From positions 1 to 47,037 of the forward strand of contig DUZU01000025.1 of the NCBI GenBank assembly GCA_013349285.1: a stretch of DNA of 47,037 bases, given 5' to 3'. Position numbers and translations under genes: made by a program. The notes beneath the pieces are model-generated. The model did no database searches and had not been told where the DNA came from. It saw only the letters and a program-made list of their open reading frames with translations. Shown here one piece after another: positions 26,973 to 35,604 of the stretch (positions are counted from its first letter, which is position 1; the number at the start of each line of letters is the position of its first letter). This stretch comes from Deltaproteobacteria bacterium. Lineage in GTDB: Bacteria > Desulfobacterota > Desulfobulbia > Desulfobulbales > Desulfurivibrionaceae.

Positions 26973-27413
26973 TTATGCCGTATAGTCGCCGCGGCGGAAT
27001 TTGGCGGCTTCAAGATACGAGATCGTTGCCACCCGGTCAAGCAGTGCGGCCAACGGGTCGTCGATGGGCAGTTGCTTTTTCATCTCGATCAAGGCGGCGG
27101 TGTCGTCTTCGAGGGCGGCGGCATATGGTTCAAGATCCCGTGCGGAAAAACGGGGGTCGGCAAGGGCCGCGCTGAATGAATCCAAGGTGTCGATGGTCGA
27201 TTCGCTCATGGTCAAGCCCTCGGTGCGAAGGCCTGCCGGAGTCTGGTTCGGTACTGGGCTAACCTGGGCGGTCGGCTCGGTTTTTTCGGATTGGGTCAGA
27301 CTCTGCATTTCATTGCGCAACAAATCGTCAAATTTGGTGGCGCCGGCTTTGTTTGCCTTGGTGTCCGTCTTGCCGAGCCCCTGCTGGCCGGGGTAGATAT
27401 CATTGATTTTCAT
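26973..27413 (-). CDS. Hypothetical protein with disordered N-terminus, possibly flagellum-related
   Basis: 146 residues. The first 70 or so are low-complexity (Gln, Pro, Thr), beginning MKINDIYPGQQGLGK. The rest is helical (TIDTLDSFSAALADPRFSARDLEPYAAALEDDTAAL, then DPLAALLDRVATISYLEAAKFRRGDY). The layout resembles small uncharacterised proteins coded near flagellar genes in Deltaproteobacteria, but there is no flagellar gene nearby, so the link is weak. The start has an AGAGGG site. It is flanked on both sides by same-strand genes. Confidence 0.65.
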   Translation of the reverse strand: MKINDIYPGQQGLGKTDTKANKAGATKFDDLLRNEMQSLTQSEKTEPTAQVSPVPNQTPAGLRTEGLTMSESTIDTLDSFSAALADPRFSARDLEPYAAALEDDTAALIEMKKQLPIDDPLAALLDRVATISYLEAAKFRRGDYTA

Positions 27414-27515
27414 GTAAGCCCTCTTGGATGCGAAAAAACCTGTTTATACAATATATAATCGGTTTAATTATAGTCAACCTTAAATAGATATTGATAAAGG
27501 GCCGCTATTTTTTAA

Positions 27516-29297
27516 TCACCGGTATTGCGGCGGCAGAATCTCGTGGATTTTGCCGTCCACCAGCCGTCTGGTCTTTTCATCCACCTCAAGCACATGGGGG
27601 TACCAGGGCTTCATCCGGCAGTCGAAGACCACCGGCGGCGTGAGGCCGACATGGAATCTGGCGACACTTGATGAGTTGGCATGGATGTCGGCGGCAGGTT
27701 CGATCCTGGTGAAAAAGGTCCAGAGGAATTCCTGGAGATTTTCCGTGGCCGCCTCGGCGTCATCCACCAACAGCGCCACCGGCCAGTCGGCCAGGCCCGG
27801 ATGCTGGGCCAGTCGCTCGGGCAGGGTTTTATCCTGCTCATAGGAATCACCTTGGACCACCAGGGTGCCGGGGAGAAAAACCTTAGCCTTGCGGCAGCCG
27901 GCCGGCAGGTCGCCGGTAAAGGCTTCCGGCAGCACGCGGATGGCGTCCTTGCCCAGCCCCATCAGCATCGCCTTGGAGCCGTTGTTTACCGAGGGGCCGG
28001 TGTAATCCAGGGTGTCCTGGGAGACATTGGAGAGGACGTAGAGGTCGCGCTGCCAGTTGACCCGTTCCAGGACATGGACCCAAAGCTTCTTGAAATCCGC
28101 GACGTCAAGGTCGCCGTCGGTGACGATTAAAAATTTAGTGAGCGAGAGCTGACCTTCGCCCAGGATGCGCAGGCCCGAGGCAAAGGCTTCCCGTGGGTAG
28201 CGGTCGGTGACTCTGGCGGCGGCCAGGCAGTGAAAGCCGGTTTCGCCGAAGGTTTTCAGCTGGCGCACCCCGCTCATCACCAGGGGGAAAAGCGGCGAGA
28301 GCAGATCCTGGAGAAAGTCGCCGATAAAATAATCTTCCTGTTTGGGCCGGCCGACCACGGTGGCCGGATAGATGGCGTCTTTGCGGTGATAAAGGCGCTG
28401 GCTGTGGAAGACCGGGTAATCGTGGGTCAGGGAGTTGTAGCCGTAATGGTCGCCGAAAGGGCCTTCCGGTCGCCGTTCGTGGGGCGGCACAAAACCCTTG
28501 ATCGCAAATTCGGCGGAAGCAACCATTCGGTGGTGGTTGCCGGCCGGATCATCAACCATCTGCAGTTTTTCGCCCAGGAGCAGGGAGGCGAGCATCAGCT
28601 CCGGGATGTTTTCCGGCAGCGGGGCGATGGCCGCCATCATCAGGGCCGGCGGGCCGCCGATAAAGAGGGTCATGGGCAGGGATTCGTTGCGCTGCTCGGC
28701 GGCATGGTAATGGTAGCCGCCGCCTTTGTGGATCTGCCAGTGGATGCCGGTGGTGGTGTCGTCGTGGCGCTGGATGCGGTACATGCCGAGGTTGTGGCCC
28801 CGGCCGTCAGGGTGCTCGGTATAGACCAGGGGCAGGGTGACAAAGGGGCCGCCGTCCGTGTCCCAGGAGGTGAGCATCGGCAGTTCGCTCAAGCGGGCCG
28901 GTTTCTGGCAGCACTCGAGAATGGGCGCGGTTTTGACTTTTTTCATGCCGACCTTGGTGGCCTGGCCCATCAGCGAACGCAGGGACCAGATTTTACCCAG
29001 GGAGGGGGGCATCAAGGTTTCCGCGGCCCTGACCAGATCGGTGACAAATTGTTGCGGCCGGCGGCCAAAGGCCAGTTCCAGGCGGCGGGCGGTGCCGAAC
29101 AGGTTGGTGACCACCGGGAAGCTGCTGCCCTTGACGTTGGTGAACATCAGGGCCGGGCCCCCCTTGGCGATGACCCGGCGATGGATTTCGGCAATCTCAA
29201 GGTAAGGGTCGACCGGGGTGTCTATCACCAATAATTCGTTTTCTCGGCGCAGAATATCGAGGAATGCCCTGAGGTCTTTGACGATATTTTTACTCAC
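27516..29297 (-). CDS. UbiD-family decarboxylase, menaquinone-type
   Basis: 593 residues, about 100 longer than E. coli UbiD (497) and matching the ~600-residue group tied to menaquinone made through futalosine. The UbiD core is visible: GGPALMFTNVKGSSFPVVTNLFG, EFAIKGFVPPHERRPEGPFGDHYGYNS (prFMN-binding and catalytic Glu/Arg region) and PGTLVVQGDS. The family uses prenylated FMN and a metal ion to decarboxylate aromatic acids. Menaquinone decarboxylase is the best guess; another aromatic acid is possible. No mqn or UbiX gene is beside it in the window. The start is GTG with GGAG upstream. Confidence 0.9.
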   Translation of the reverse strand: MSKNIVKDLRAFLDILRRENELLVIDTPVDPYLEIAEIHRRVIAKGGPALMFTNVKGSSFPVVTNLFGTARRLELAFGRRPQQFVTDLVRAAETLMPPSLGKIWSLRSLMGQATKVGMKKVKTAPILECCQKPARLSELPMLTSWDTDGGPFVTLPLVYTEHPDGRGHNLGMYRIQRHDDTTTGIHWQIHKGGGYHYHAAEQRNESLPMTLFIGGPPALMMAAIAPLPENIPELMLASLLLGEKLQMVDDPAGNHHRMVASAEFAIKGFVPPHERRPEGPFGDHYGYNSLTHDYPVFHSQRLYHRKDAIYPATVVGRPKQEDYFIGDFLQDLLSPLFPLVMSGVRQLKTFGETGFHCLAAARVTDRYPREAFASGLRILGEGQLSLTKFLIVTDGDLDVADFKKLWVHVLERVNWQRDLYVLSNVSQDTLDYTGPSVNNGSKAMLMGLGKDAIRVLPEAFTGDLPAGCRKAKVFLPGTLVVQGDSYEQDKTLPERLAQHPGLADWPVALLVDDAEAATENLQEFLWTFFTRIEPAADIHANSSSVARFHVGLTPPVVFDCRMKPWYPHVLEVDEKTRRLVDGKIHEILPPQYR

Positions 29298-29345
29298 CTT
29301 TGCTCTCTCCTTGATGATATGCTAATTTGATAGTATAGAAAGTTT

Positions 29346-29594
29346 TTAATCCTTGAGAAATAAGCGATGATATTCTTTTTTTGTCAAATGCTTATGCATC
29401 AGTTGCGAAAGAAAATCAAGGGTTGCCGAGATTTCCGAGTCGTCCATTCGCGGGATAATGGTTTGCATGAGGTTGGGTTCGGCAAATTTTTTTATAAAAG
29501 CGGCAAGTGATTTTTCGTCTGTGCCCCGGTTTAGGCCAAAGCATATTTCGCCGGCAGAGGGGGCTTGGTTGGGGGCGGAAGTTTTCTCGGTCAA
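29346..29594 (-). CDS. Small hypothetical protein (TTG start)
   Basis: 82 residues, no family recognised. Pattern: disordered start, then GTDEKSLAAFIKKFAEP, then ISATLDFLSQLMHKHLTKKEYHRLFL, which looks like a small helical domain. The TTG start has AAGGA about ten bases upstream. It lies between UbiD and a divergent PilZ gene. Confidence 0.6.
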   Translation of the reverse strand: MTEKTSAPNQAPSAGEICFGLNRGTDEKSLAAFIKKFAEPNLMQTIIPRMDDSEISATLDFLSQLMHKHLTKKEYHRLFLKD

Positions 29595-29625
29595 TTGTCT
29601 ATATCCTTATTGGGTTAAATGTAAC

Positions 29626-30357
29626 ATGGCAAAAATGAATGTCGCCGGTAAATCAGCCGTTTGGGTTACCCTTGAAAACGGGGCTCAGTCCACCGACTCC
29701 CATGAGTTGATTAAGATGGCCCTGGCCCGCCTGCGAAAAAAAAGGGAGATGATCTCCCTGATGCATAAGGGTTATCAGTCCCCTAAGACCATTATAGTAG
29801 ATTATGATGATCAAAGGCTTGAAATCGACAAGCCTTCCGATTGGCCCGGCACCCATAAGGTCGTTTATATTGTTTTCAGGGATGAAACTCTGGTCTGGAA
29901 TCAGGCCCGGGTCAATGTGCTGAGTGTTACCGACCAAAGTATTTTCGTAAGCTTTCCGGGAAATCTGATCCGGCACCAGCGGCGGGCCAATTACCGGGTC
30001 GATGTTCCCAATGAAAGCACCGTTACCTTTATTTATAAAGATAAAATGTTTCAGGGCGCCCAGATTTCCGATGTCAGCGCCAACGGGATCCTGATGTGTA
30101 CCGACAGCTACCTCCCTTTTGATCAAGGCGTTGAAATCGTGGGGATCACCTTGTTTTTTCCCGGCGCCGCCGATGATCTGGCCGTCGGCACCTCGATTCC
30201 CATTTCCAAGGGAAGGGTAATGCGCTATGCCCGGAACGACAATAAAAAATATTGTTACGGGATACTTTTCGACTTAACCATGAATGAAGAGGAATTGCTG
30301 TTGCAGTATGTCCGGCAACGGGAGCGGGATCTCCTGCGAAAGGGGTTGGTCGAATAA
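29626..30357 (+). CDS. PilZ-domain protein, YcgR-like
   Basis: 243 residues from ATG at 29626 (MAKMNVAGKSAVWV); a longer reading would run into the divergent gene. The N-terminal half (about 40-120) is a beta-rich YcgR-N-like domain. A PilZ domain follows, with both c-di-GMP motifs: RHQRRANYR (RxxxR-like, about 118-126) and DVSANG (D-x-S-x-x-G). YcgR-type proteins bind c-di-GMP and slow the flagellum or alter exopolysaccharide. It is divergent from the 82-residue gene, and its transcript seems to run on across the antisense yjbQ gene to the hairpin at 30805. Confidence 0.88.
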   Translation: MAKMNVAGKSAVWVTLENGAQSTDSHELIKMALARLRKKREMISLMHKGYQSPKTIIVDYDDQRLEIDKPSDWPGTHKVVYIVFRDETLVWNQARVNVLSVTDQSIFVSFPGNLIRHQRRANYRVDVPNESTVTFIYKDKMFQGAQISDVSANGILMCTDSYLPFDQGVEIVGITLFFPGAADDLAVGTSIPISKGRVMRYARNDNKKYCYGILFDLTMNEEELLLQYVRQRERDLLRKGLVE

Positions 30358-30379
30358 GTTATCGCAGATATTTGCCCGG

Positions 30380-30781
30380 TTAATCTCCTGTTATCTGCCA
30401 AAGCACCTTTCTTGATCGTGGTCCGTCGAATTCACAAAAAAATATTTTTTGCCAGGTTCCCAGGCACAGGTTGCCGTTTTCAATGAAGACGGTCACCGAG
30501 CTGCCCATGAGCGAGGCCATGACATGGGCCGGGGAGTTGCCCTCCAGATGCCGATAAGGGTGGTCGAGGGGGACGATCTTGCGCAGGGCCTCGATGATAT
30601 CGGTCTGGACGGTGGGGTCTGCTCCTTCATTGATGGTGAGCCCCGCCGTGGTGTGGGGATTATAGATAATGCAGCATCCGTTGCGGATGTTGCTGTCGGC
30701 TACCGCTTTTGTTGTTTGCGCGGTGATATCGACCAGGTGCATGTTTTTTGAGGTGGAGACCTTGAATGATCCGGTGGCCAT
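30380..30781 (-). CDS. yjbQ: YjbQ-family protein (UPF0047)
   Basis: 133 residues, the usual family length (about 130-140). The conserved parts are NPHTTAGLTINEGADPTV, DHPYRHLEGNSPAHVMASLMGSSV and LGTWQKIFFCEFDGPRSRKV, with the His residues that suit a metal site. Some members act as a secondary thiamine-phosphate synthase, but most are uncharacterised. It is transcribed against the upstream PilZ gene. Confidence 0.93.
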   Translation of the reverse strand: MATGSFKVSTSKNMHLVDITAQTTKAVADSNIRNGCCIIYNPHTTAGLTINEGADPTVQTDIIEALRKIVPLDHPYRHLEGNSPAHVMASLMGSSVTVFIENGNLCLGTWQKIFFCEFDGPRSRKVLWQITGD

Positions 30782-30804
30782 GGTTTTGGGTTCCTTTTTT
30801 TTGT

Positions 30805-30834
30805 AAACCAGCAGGGCTGGGCATGCTGGTTTTT
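30805..30834 (+). terminator. Rho-independent terminator, plus strand
   Basis: AAACCAGCA, an 11-base spacer and TGCTGGTTT followed by T. It lies 448 bases after the stop of the PilZ gene, beyond yjbQ, and in the yjbQ leader. No other plus-strand gene is near. Confidence 0.6.
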
Positions 30835-31028
30835 GGGGATATTGCCAGCAAAATTGTATGGTTATGAGTATAATGCTTTGCTGAACATGTCAAATTTATT
30901 ATCGGGCAAAGTAATTGTTTTATGGCCGATTTTAAAAGATATTGTGTTGGGCGGATGTGTTTGGCTGGTAAATATGGTACATTTGCCGGCGGTCTTTTTG
31001 CTCTTACGGGTTGATGGCGGGTGGCGCT

Positions 31029-31661
31029 ATGGTTGACAAGGTGTTGCAAGGTTTGCAGTGGCTCGGCCACGATGGTTTTTTGCTCATAAGTGAGGGCAAG
31101 AATATCTATATCGATCCTTTCCGGATTTCGGACGGGTTGCCGGCGGCCGATCTTATTCTGATCACCCACGAGCATTACGACCATTGTTCTCCCGAGGATG
31201 TGGCAAAAATACAACAGGCCTCCACCGTAATTGTTACCGAACCCCGGGCGGCGACAAAGCTTGCCGGCGAAATTATAACCATGGGACCGGGGGAGAGTCT
31301 GGAGCTTGAAGGGATAACCATTGAGGCCGTTCCTTCATATAATATTAATAAGCAGTTCCATCCCCAGGGTAACCGGTGGCTTGGGTTTGTGTTGGCGGTC
31401 GGCGGCGTCAGGCTTTACCATGCCGGGGACACCGATTATGTTCCCGAGATGCGGGAGGTGCGGGCCGATATCGCCCTGCTGCCCGTTTCCGGAACCTATG
31501 TTATGACCGCGGCAGAGGCGGTGCAGGCGGCGTTGGCGATCAATCCCAAGATTGCGGTGCCCATGCATTATGATGCCGTGGTCGGCACCGCTGATGATGC
31601 CGGGCGTTTTGCCGAAGGCCTGATCGGGCGGGTCAGGGTGGAAATTTTAAAGAAAAGATAA
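31029..31661 (+). CDS. Metallo-beta-lactamase-fold hydrolase (UPF0173-like)
   Basis: 210 residues from ATG 31029 (GGCGGGTGG upstream); 31014 is an alternative. The motifs are WLGHDGFLL, DLILITHEHYDHCSPEDV (HxHxDH with Tyr: H-E-H-Y-D-H), LYHAGDTDYVPEM and PMHYD near the C-terminus. This is the small MBL hydrolase group; the substrate is unknown. A TATAAT at 30869 lies upstream without a good -35 box. It is two bases from the sirohaem gene, so the two are very likely co-transcribed. Confidence 0.88.
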   Translation: MVDKVLQGLQWLGHDGFLLISEGKNIYIDPFRISDGLPAADLILITHEHYDHCSPEDVAKIQQASTVIVTEPRAATKLAGEIITMGPGESLELEGITIEAVPSYNINKQFHPQGNRWLGFVLAVGGVRLYHAGDTDYVPEMREVRADIALLPVSGTYVMTAAEAVQAALAINPKIAVPMHYDAVVGTADDAGRFAEGLIGRVRVEILKKR

Positions 31662-31662
31662 T

Positions 31663-32358
31663 ATGGATTATTTTCCTGTCTGTCTTCAGGTTGCCGGACG
31701 GTTATGTATCGTGATCGGCGGCGGCCGGGTGGCGGAACGCAAAGTTAAAAGTCTTCTGGCTTACGGTGCCAAGGTTAAGGTGATCAGCCCGGAGTTGACC
31801 GGCGCCCTGGCTTTGCTGCGTGATCAAGCGCAGATCGAGTGGCTGGCTCGGCCCTACCGGCAAGGAGATCTTGGCGGCGCTTTTCTGGTCATCGCCGCCA
31901 CCGACGATCCGGCGGTGCAGGATCAGGTTTTTGCCGAGGCGGAAACCAATAACACCCTTTTAAATGTTGCCGATGTGCCGAATAGGTGTAATTTTATCCT
32001 GCCGGCCACCGCCCGTTCCGGGGATCTTTCCATCTCGGTGTCCACGGCCGGCAGAAGTCCGGCCTTGGCCGGCAAGCTGCGCCGGGAGCTGGAAAGCATG
32101 TTCGGCCCCGAGTATGGGGTTTTGCTTGGGGTGTTGGGGGCATTGCGGGAAATCGTTCTGGCCCGGGGTTACGCCCACGACGATAATAAGATTGTTTTTG
32201 GTAGATTGGCCGATCTTTCCATGGCCCAGTGGGTCAGGGATGGTCTTTGGGAAAAGATGGCAAAGCATATTCAGGATGTGTTGGGTGATGATGTTGATCT
32301 GTCCTGCCTTGAGAGTGCGAAAGTCAAGTATCAACAAGCTACGGGAGCAGTAATATGA
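31663..32358 (+). CDS. Precorrin-2 dehydrogenase / sirohydrochlorin ferrochelatase (Met8p/CysG N-terminal type)
   Basis: 231 residues. The Rossmann NAD site is VIGGGRVAERKVKSLL near the N-terminus, followed by LLNVADVPNRCNFILPA and SISVSTAGRSPALAGKLRRELE, which match the first two parts of CysG without the methyltransferase. The enzyme oxidises precorrin-2 and may insert iron to make sirohaem, the cofactor of sulphite and nitrite reductases. The start follows the previous stop by one base and its stop overlaps the ccsA start (ATGA), so the group is one operon. Confidence 0.93.
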   Translation: MDYFPVCLQVAGRLCIVIGGGRVAERKVKSLLAYGAKVKVISPELTGALALLRDQAQIEWLARPYRQGDLGGAFLVIAATDDPAVQDQVFAEAETNNTLLNVADVPNRCNFILPATARSGDLSISVSTAGRSPALAGKLRRELESMFGPEYGVLLGVLGALREIVLARGYAHDDNKIVFGRLADLSMAQWVRDGLWEKMAKHIQDVLGDDVDLSCLESAKVKYQQATGAVI

Positions 32359-33170
32359 CCCTGCTTTTTCATTTTACTCTTTTTGTTTACGGTTTGGCCA
32401 CGGCCGCTTACCTGGTTTATTTCGTCTCCCGGAACAAGATGGTTCGCACCGCTTCCCGGTCAATCTTGCTCGGTGCCGGGGGCTTGCATACCATTTATCT
32501 GGTGGCCCGCTATGTGGAGGTGGGGCATACGCCTCTGACCAGCAATCATGAGGCGGTTTCCTTTTTTGCCTGGTCCGTGACCTGGGCCTTTCTTTCGTTT
32601 CGCTGGCGCTATCAGGTGAAAAATTTCGGGGCCTTTGTCTCCCCGCTGGTTGCCGTTCTCATGCTGATCGCCGCCTTTTCTTCCCAGGAGGCGATCTCCT
32701 TGCCGCCGGCCTTGCAGAGTTTATGGCTGCCGGTGCATGCCAGTGTCGCCATCATGGCCAACGGCTTTATGGCGCTGGCTTTCTGCGGCGGCCTGATGTA
32801 TCTGCTCCAGGAGCGGGAGATCAAGAAGAAAAAATTCGGTGTTTTTTATGACCGGCTGCCCTCCCTGGAGGCCCTGGATAATCTGAACCAGCATTGTCTG
32901 GCCGTGGGCTTCCCTTTGCTCACCCTGGGAATCATCACCGGTTCGGTCTGGGCCAAGCAGGCCTGGGGTTCATACTGGCAATGGGATCCCAAGGAAACCT
33001 GGTCGTTGATTACCTGGCTGATCTACGCGGCCATCCTCCACCAGCGGCTCACCGTGGGCTGGCGCAGGCGGCGGGCGGCGATCATGGCCATTGTCGGCTT
33101 CTCGGCGGTGCTTTTCACCCTGTGGGGGGTGAACTATTTGCTTGGAGGGGCGCATTCCTATGCTGGCTGA
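32355..33170 (+). CDS. ccsA: Cytochrome c biogenesis protein CcsA (HemX-like)
   Basis: 271 residues with about eight membrane helices. The WWD haem-handling motif is WGSYWQWDPKETWSL (about 206-220), with VHASVAIMANGFMAL and conserved His residues for external haem. CcsA exports and holds haem for attachment to cytochromes c. Its coding overlap with hemA (11 bases) is the same neighbourhood seen in many bacteria, where the protein is also called HemX. It fits a cell that makes several c-type cytochromes, including the haem-type chemoreceptor at 45581. Confidence 0.92.
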   Translation: MTLLFHFTLFVYGLATAAYLVYFVSRNKMVRTASRSILLGAGGLHTIYLVARYVEVGHTPLTSNHEAVSFFAWSVTWAFLSFRWRYQVKNFGAFVSPLVAVLMLIAAFSSQEAISLPPALQSLWLPVHASVAIMANGFMALAFCGGLMYLLQEREIKKKKFGVFYDRLPSLEALDNLNQHCLAVGFPLLTLGIITGSVWAKQAWGSYWQWDPKETWSLITWLIYAAILHQRLTVGWRRRRAAIMAIVGFSAVLFTLWGVNYLLGGAHSYAG

Positions 33171-34458
33171 TGGAATAGTCATCATCGGGGTGAATCATAA
33201 GACCGCGCCGGTTGCGATTCGGGAAAAGCTGGCCTTTCCCGAAGATTGCGGCGTGCCGCTTATGACCCTGATGGATATCGATGGTTGTGACGAGTGCTGT
33301 TTTCTTTCCACCTGCAATCGGGTGGAGGTGGTTTTTTCAGGGAGAGATCATGGGGAGGCCTCCCGGGCGGTTAGGCGGTTTCTTTTTTCCAATACCGGAC
33401 TTTCGGACGAAGAGGCCCAAAAATACAGCTATTTTTATCAGGGCCGGGATGCGGTGGACCATTTATTCAAGGTCGCGGCAAGCCTCGACTCCATGGTTGT
33501 GGGTGAGCCGCAGATTTTAGGGCAGCTGAAGAAGGCTTACCGGGATGCGGCGGAGCATAAAACCACCGGGGTGATTTTAAATCGGCTTTTCCATAAATCT
33601 TTTTCCGCCGCGAAAAGGATCCGCACCGAAACCAATATCGGCGGCAGCGCCGTTTCCATCAGTTTTGCCGCGGTTCAGCTGGCCAAGAAGATTTTCGGCA
33701 AGCTGGAGGATAAAAGTGTGCTGCTGGTGGGGGCCGGCGAGATGGCGGAACTGGCGGCCGAACACCTGGTCAGTCAGGGGATCGGCCGGGTGGTGGTGGC
33801 CAATCGGACCCTGGAGCGCGCCGCAAAACTGGCCCAGCGGTTTAACGGTACCGCGGTGGGGCTTACCGAATTGCTCGATAAGCTCGCCGATGTCGATATC
33901 CTGATCAGCTCCACCGGCGCCACCGACCTGATTCTGCGCAAGGATGAGGTGAAATCGATTATGCGGCAGCGCCATAATCGCCCCCTGTTTTTGATTGATA
34001 TCGCCGTGCCCCGTGATCTTGATCCTGAGCTTAATGATCTTGACAACGTCTACCTCTATGATATCGACGACCTGAAGAATGTGGTGGACATCAACAAGGC
34101 GGAGCGGGAAAAAGAGGCGAGCCGGGCCGAGGGGATTATTGCGGAAGAGGTGATCAAGTTCGGCCAGTGGCTCGAGTCCATGGAGGTGGTGCCCACCATT
34201 ACCGCCCTGCGTCAGAAGGCTAATGCCATCCGTGATAGTGAGCTGGCCAAGACTATGGGCAACTTGAAGAATATCACCCCCCAAGAAAGAAAGTCCATTG
34301 AGATGATGGCCAATGCCATCGTTAATAAATTGCTGCACGCCCCGATGAGTTTCATCAAGGGTGGCAACGGTGCTAACGGTGGCTGTGAGCACCGGCAGGT
34401 CAACCTTGACCTGTTGCGGCAACTCTTTGATCTGGATCGTGATTCTTCCGATGAATAG
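33160..34458 (+). CDS. hemA: Glutamyl-tRNA reductase
   Basis: 432 residues, typical length. The ATG at 33160 has GGAGG upstream; an in-frame TTG at 33142 is less likely. Motifs: GVNHKTAPVAIREKLAF, STCNRVE with the catalytic Cys, GEPQILGQLKKAY, the NADPH domain VLLVGAGEMAELAAEHL, and the C-terminal dimer helix. It reduces Glu-tRNA to glutamate-1-semialdehyde, feeding hemL. It overlaps ccsA by 11 bases. Confidence 0.97.
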   Translation: MLADGIVIIGVNHKTAPVAIREKLAFPEDCGVPLMTLMDIDGCDECCFLSTCNRVEVVFSGRDHGEASRAVRRFLFSNTGLSDEEAQKYSYFYQGRDAVDHLFKVAASLDSMVVGEPQILGQLKKAYRDAAEHKTTGVILNRLFHKSFSAAKRIRTETNIGGSAVSISFAAVQLAKKIFGKLEDKSVLLVGAGEMAELAAEHLVSQGIGRVVVANRTLERAAKLAQRFNGTAVGLTELLDKLADVDILISSTGATDLILRKDEVKSIMRQRHNRPLFLIDIAVPRDLDPELNDLDNVYLYDIDDLKNVVDINKAEREKEASRAEGIIAEEVIKFGQWLESMEVVPTITALRQKANAIRDSELAKTMGNLKNITPQERKSIEMMANAIVNKLLHAPMSFIKGGNGANGGCEHRQVNLDLLRQLFDLDRDSSDE

Positions 34459-34490
34459 TCTTTTTTTTGAGATGGGCCCGTTGAAAATAT

Positions 34491-34519
34491 TTGACATGTC
34501 GGGTGTCGATGGGTAATAT
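34491..34519 (+). promoter_or_regulatory. Sigma-70 promoter for rpmH
   Basis: TTGACA (perfect), 17-base spacer, TAATAT. It gives a leader of about 163 bases before rpmH, much of it without a gene. Confidence 0.65.
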
Positions 34520-34688
34520 GTCCTGCTTTATTGCTGGGTGTCATTTCCGTTTGGAAATTGTTGCCGACCTTTTTGTCCGTGGCGGGCAAGGGCATCTCAA
34601 GCGACACCGCAGCTGCTGAAAGACAGCAAAACAAAGGATCGGGACCAAAGGTCTCAGGCCGCAACAGTAAGTAATAAGGATAAAGATT

Positions 34689-34826
34689 ATGAGCAAAAGA
34701 ACTTTTCAACCAAGTAACCTGAAAAGACACCGTAAACATGGTTTTCGTGCCAGAATGGCAACCAAGGCCGGACGTGCTATCCTCAACAGTCGCCGGGCTA
34801 AAGGCCGCAAAAAGCTGTCTGCATAA
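34689..34826 (+). CDS. rpmH: Ribosomal protein L34
   Basis: 45 residues: [20 protein letters not shown] then [10 protein letters not shown] and [11 protein letters not shown], the classic L34 sequence. The ATG has AAGGA nine bases upstream. It is followed by rnpA, the standard order rpmH-rnpA-yidD-yidC-jag-mnmE. The dnaA gene often found just before rpmH is not here; hemA takes its place. Confidence 0.97.
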   Translation: MSKRTFQPSNLKRHRKHGFRARMATKAGRAILNSRRAKGRKKLSA

Positions 34827-34876
34827 CCGCGGTTAGGCGGGGTGGTTTTGTTGGTGCATGAACGACGGGGGCAAGC

Positions 34877-35233
34877 TTGAAATCCTTGGCCTTGCCGAAG
34901 TCGATGCTGCTGACCAAGTCCTGGCAGTACCGTAATGTGTATAGTCAGGGGCAAAGGGTGCGCGGCAAGGAATTCAGTTTGATCTGTCTGCCGAACAGTG
35001 CCGGCCATAACCGGCTTGGCGTCAGTGTGCACGGCGTGAAGCTGGCGGTTCGCCGGAACAGGATCAAGCGGATTGTGCGGGAATTTTTTCGACAGAATCG
35101 GGAAGTTATCACGCCTGCTTCTGATGTGGTTTTTGCGGTGCGCTCGGGTTTTGCCTATGCTACGCCGCAAGAAATATCTTTGGCGGTTCGAAAACTTCTT
35201 GAAGATCAAGCCGGCAGACGGATTCGGGGATGA
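34877..35233 (+). CDS. rnpA: Ribonuclease P protein component
   Basis: 118 residues. The start is probably TTG at 34877 after GGGGG, since family similarity already covers LPKSMLLTKSWQY; ATG at 34904 is shorter. The RNR signature is RRNRIKRIVREFFR. The basic protein supports the RNA enzyme that trims tRNA 5' ends. Confidence 0.95.
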   Translation: MKSLALPKSMLLTKSWQYRNVYSQGQRVRGKEFSLICLPNSAGHNRLGVSVHGVKLAVRRNRIKRIVREFFRQNREVITPASDVVFAVRSGFAYATPQEISLAVRKLLEDQAGRRIRG

Positions 35234-35320
35234 CGACGGATTTGTTTTGCCGATCTTGGTTGTCCCTGCCCAGCGGGTGTTTTCTTGATTGAGGTTCAAC
35301 TTCCCGGAAAGGGGATTGAC

Positions 35321-35539
35321 GTGAGAAGATTGTTGATCACGATGGTAAGGGGCTACCAGCTTTTTATCTCGCCTTTATTTCCCCAGACTTGTCGATTTTA
35401 TCCCACCTGTTCCCAATATGCCATCGAAGCCATCAGCCGGCACGGTGTCGGTCGCGGCGGCTATCTCGCTTTGCGGCGGCTTCTGCGTTGCCACCCTTTT
35501 CATCCGGGCGGGTTTGACCCGGTTGATAAATCCTTTTAA
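35321..35539 (+). CDS. yidD: Membrane protein insertion efficiency factor YidD
   Basis: 72 residues from GTG at 35321 (GGAAAGGGG six bases upstream); an in-frame TTG at 35285 is possible. The motifs are [30 protein letters not shown] and [12 protein letters not shown], universal in the family. It lies 65 bases before yidC, with which it acts. Confidence 0.94.
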   Translation: MRRLLITMVRGYQLFISPLFPQTCRFYPTCSQYAIEAISRHGVGRGGYLALRRLLRCHPFHPGGFDPVDKSF

Positions 35540-35604
35540 AAACGGTTCGCTTACGGCTGTTGATTGCGGCGCAGCTTTTCGGACCTGACGAGGAATAACG
35601 ATTA

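Noticed and set aside
28230..29234. 334-residue plus-strand frame inside the UbiD gene
   Set aside because: It lies fully opposite a well-conserved UbiD gene and reads as low-complexity Gly/His/Gln; it is a shadow.
34459..34688. Replication origin near rpmH
   Set aside because: rpmH often neighbours dnaA and oriC, but there is no dnaA, no TTATNCACA box cluster and no AT-rich unwinding element here.
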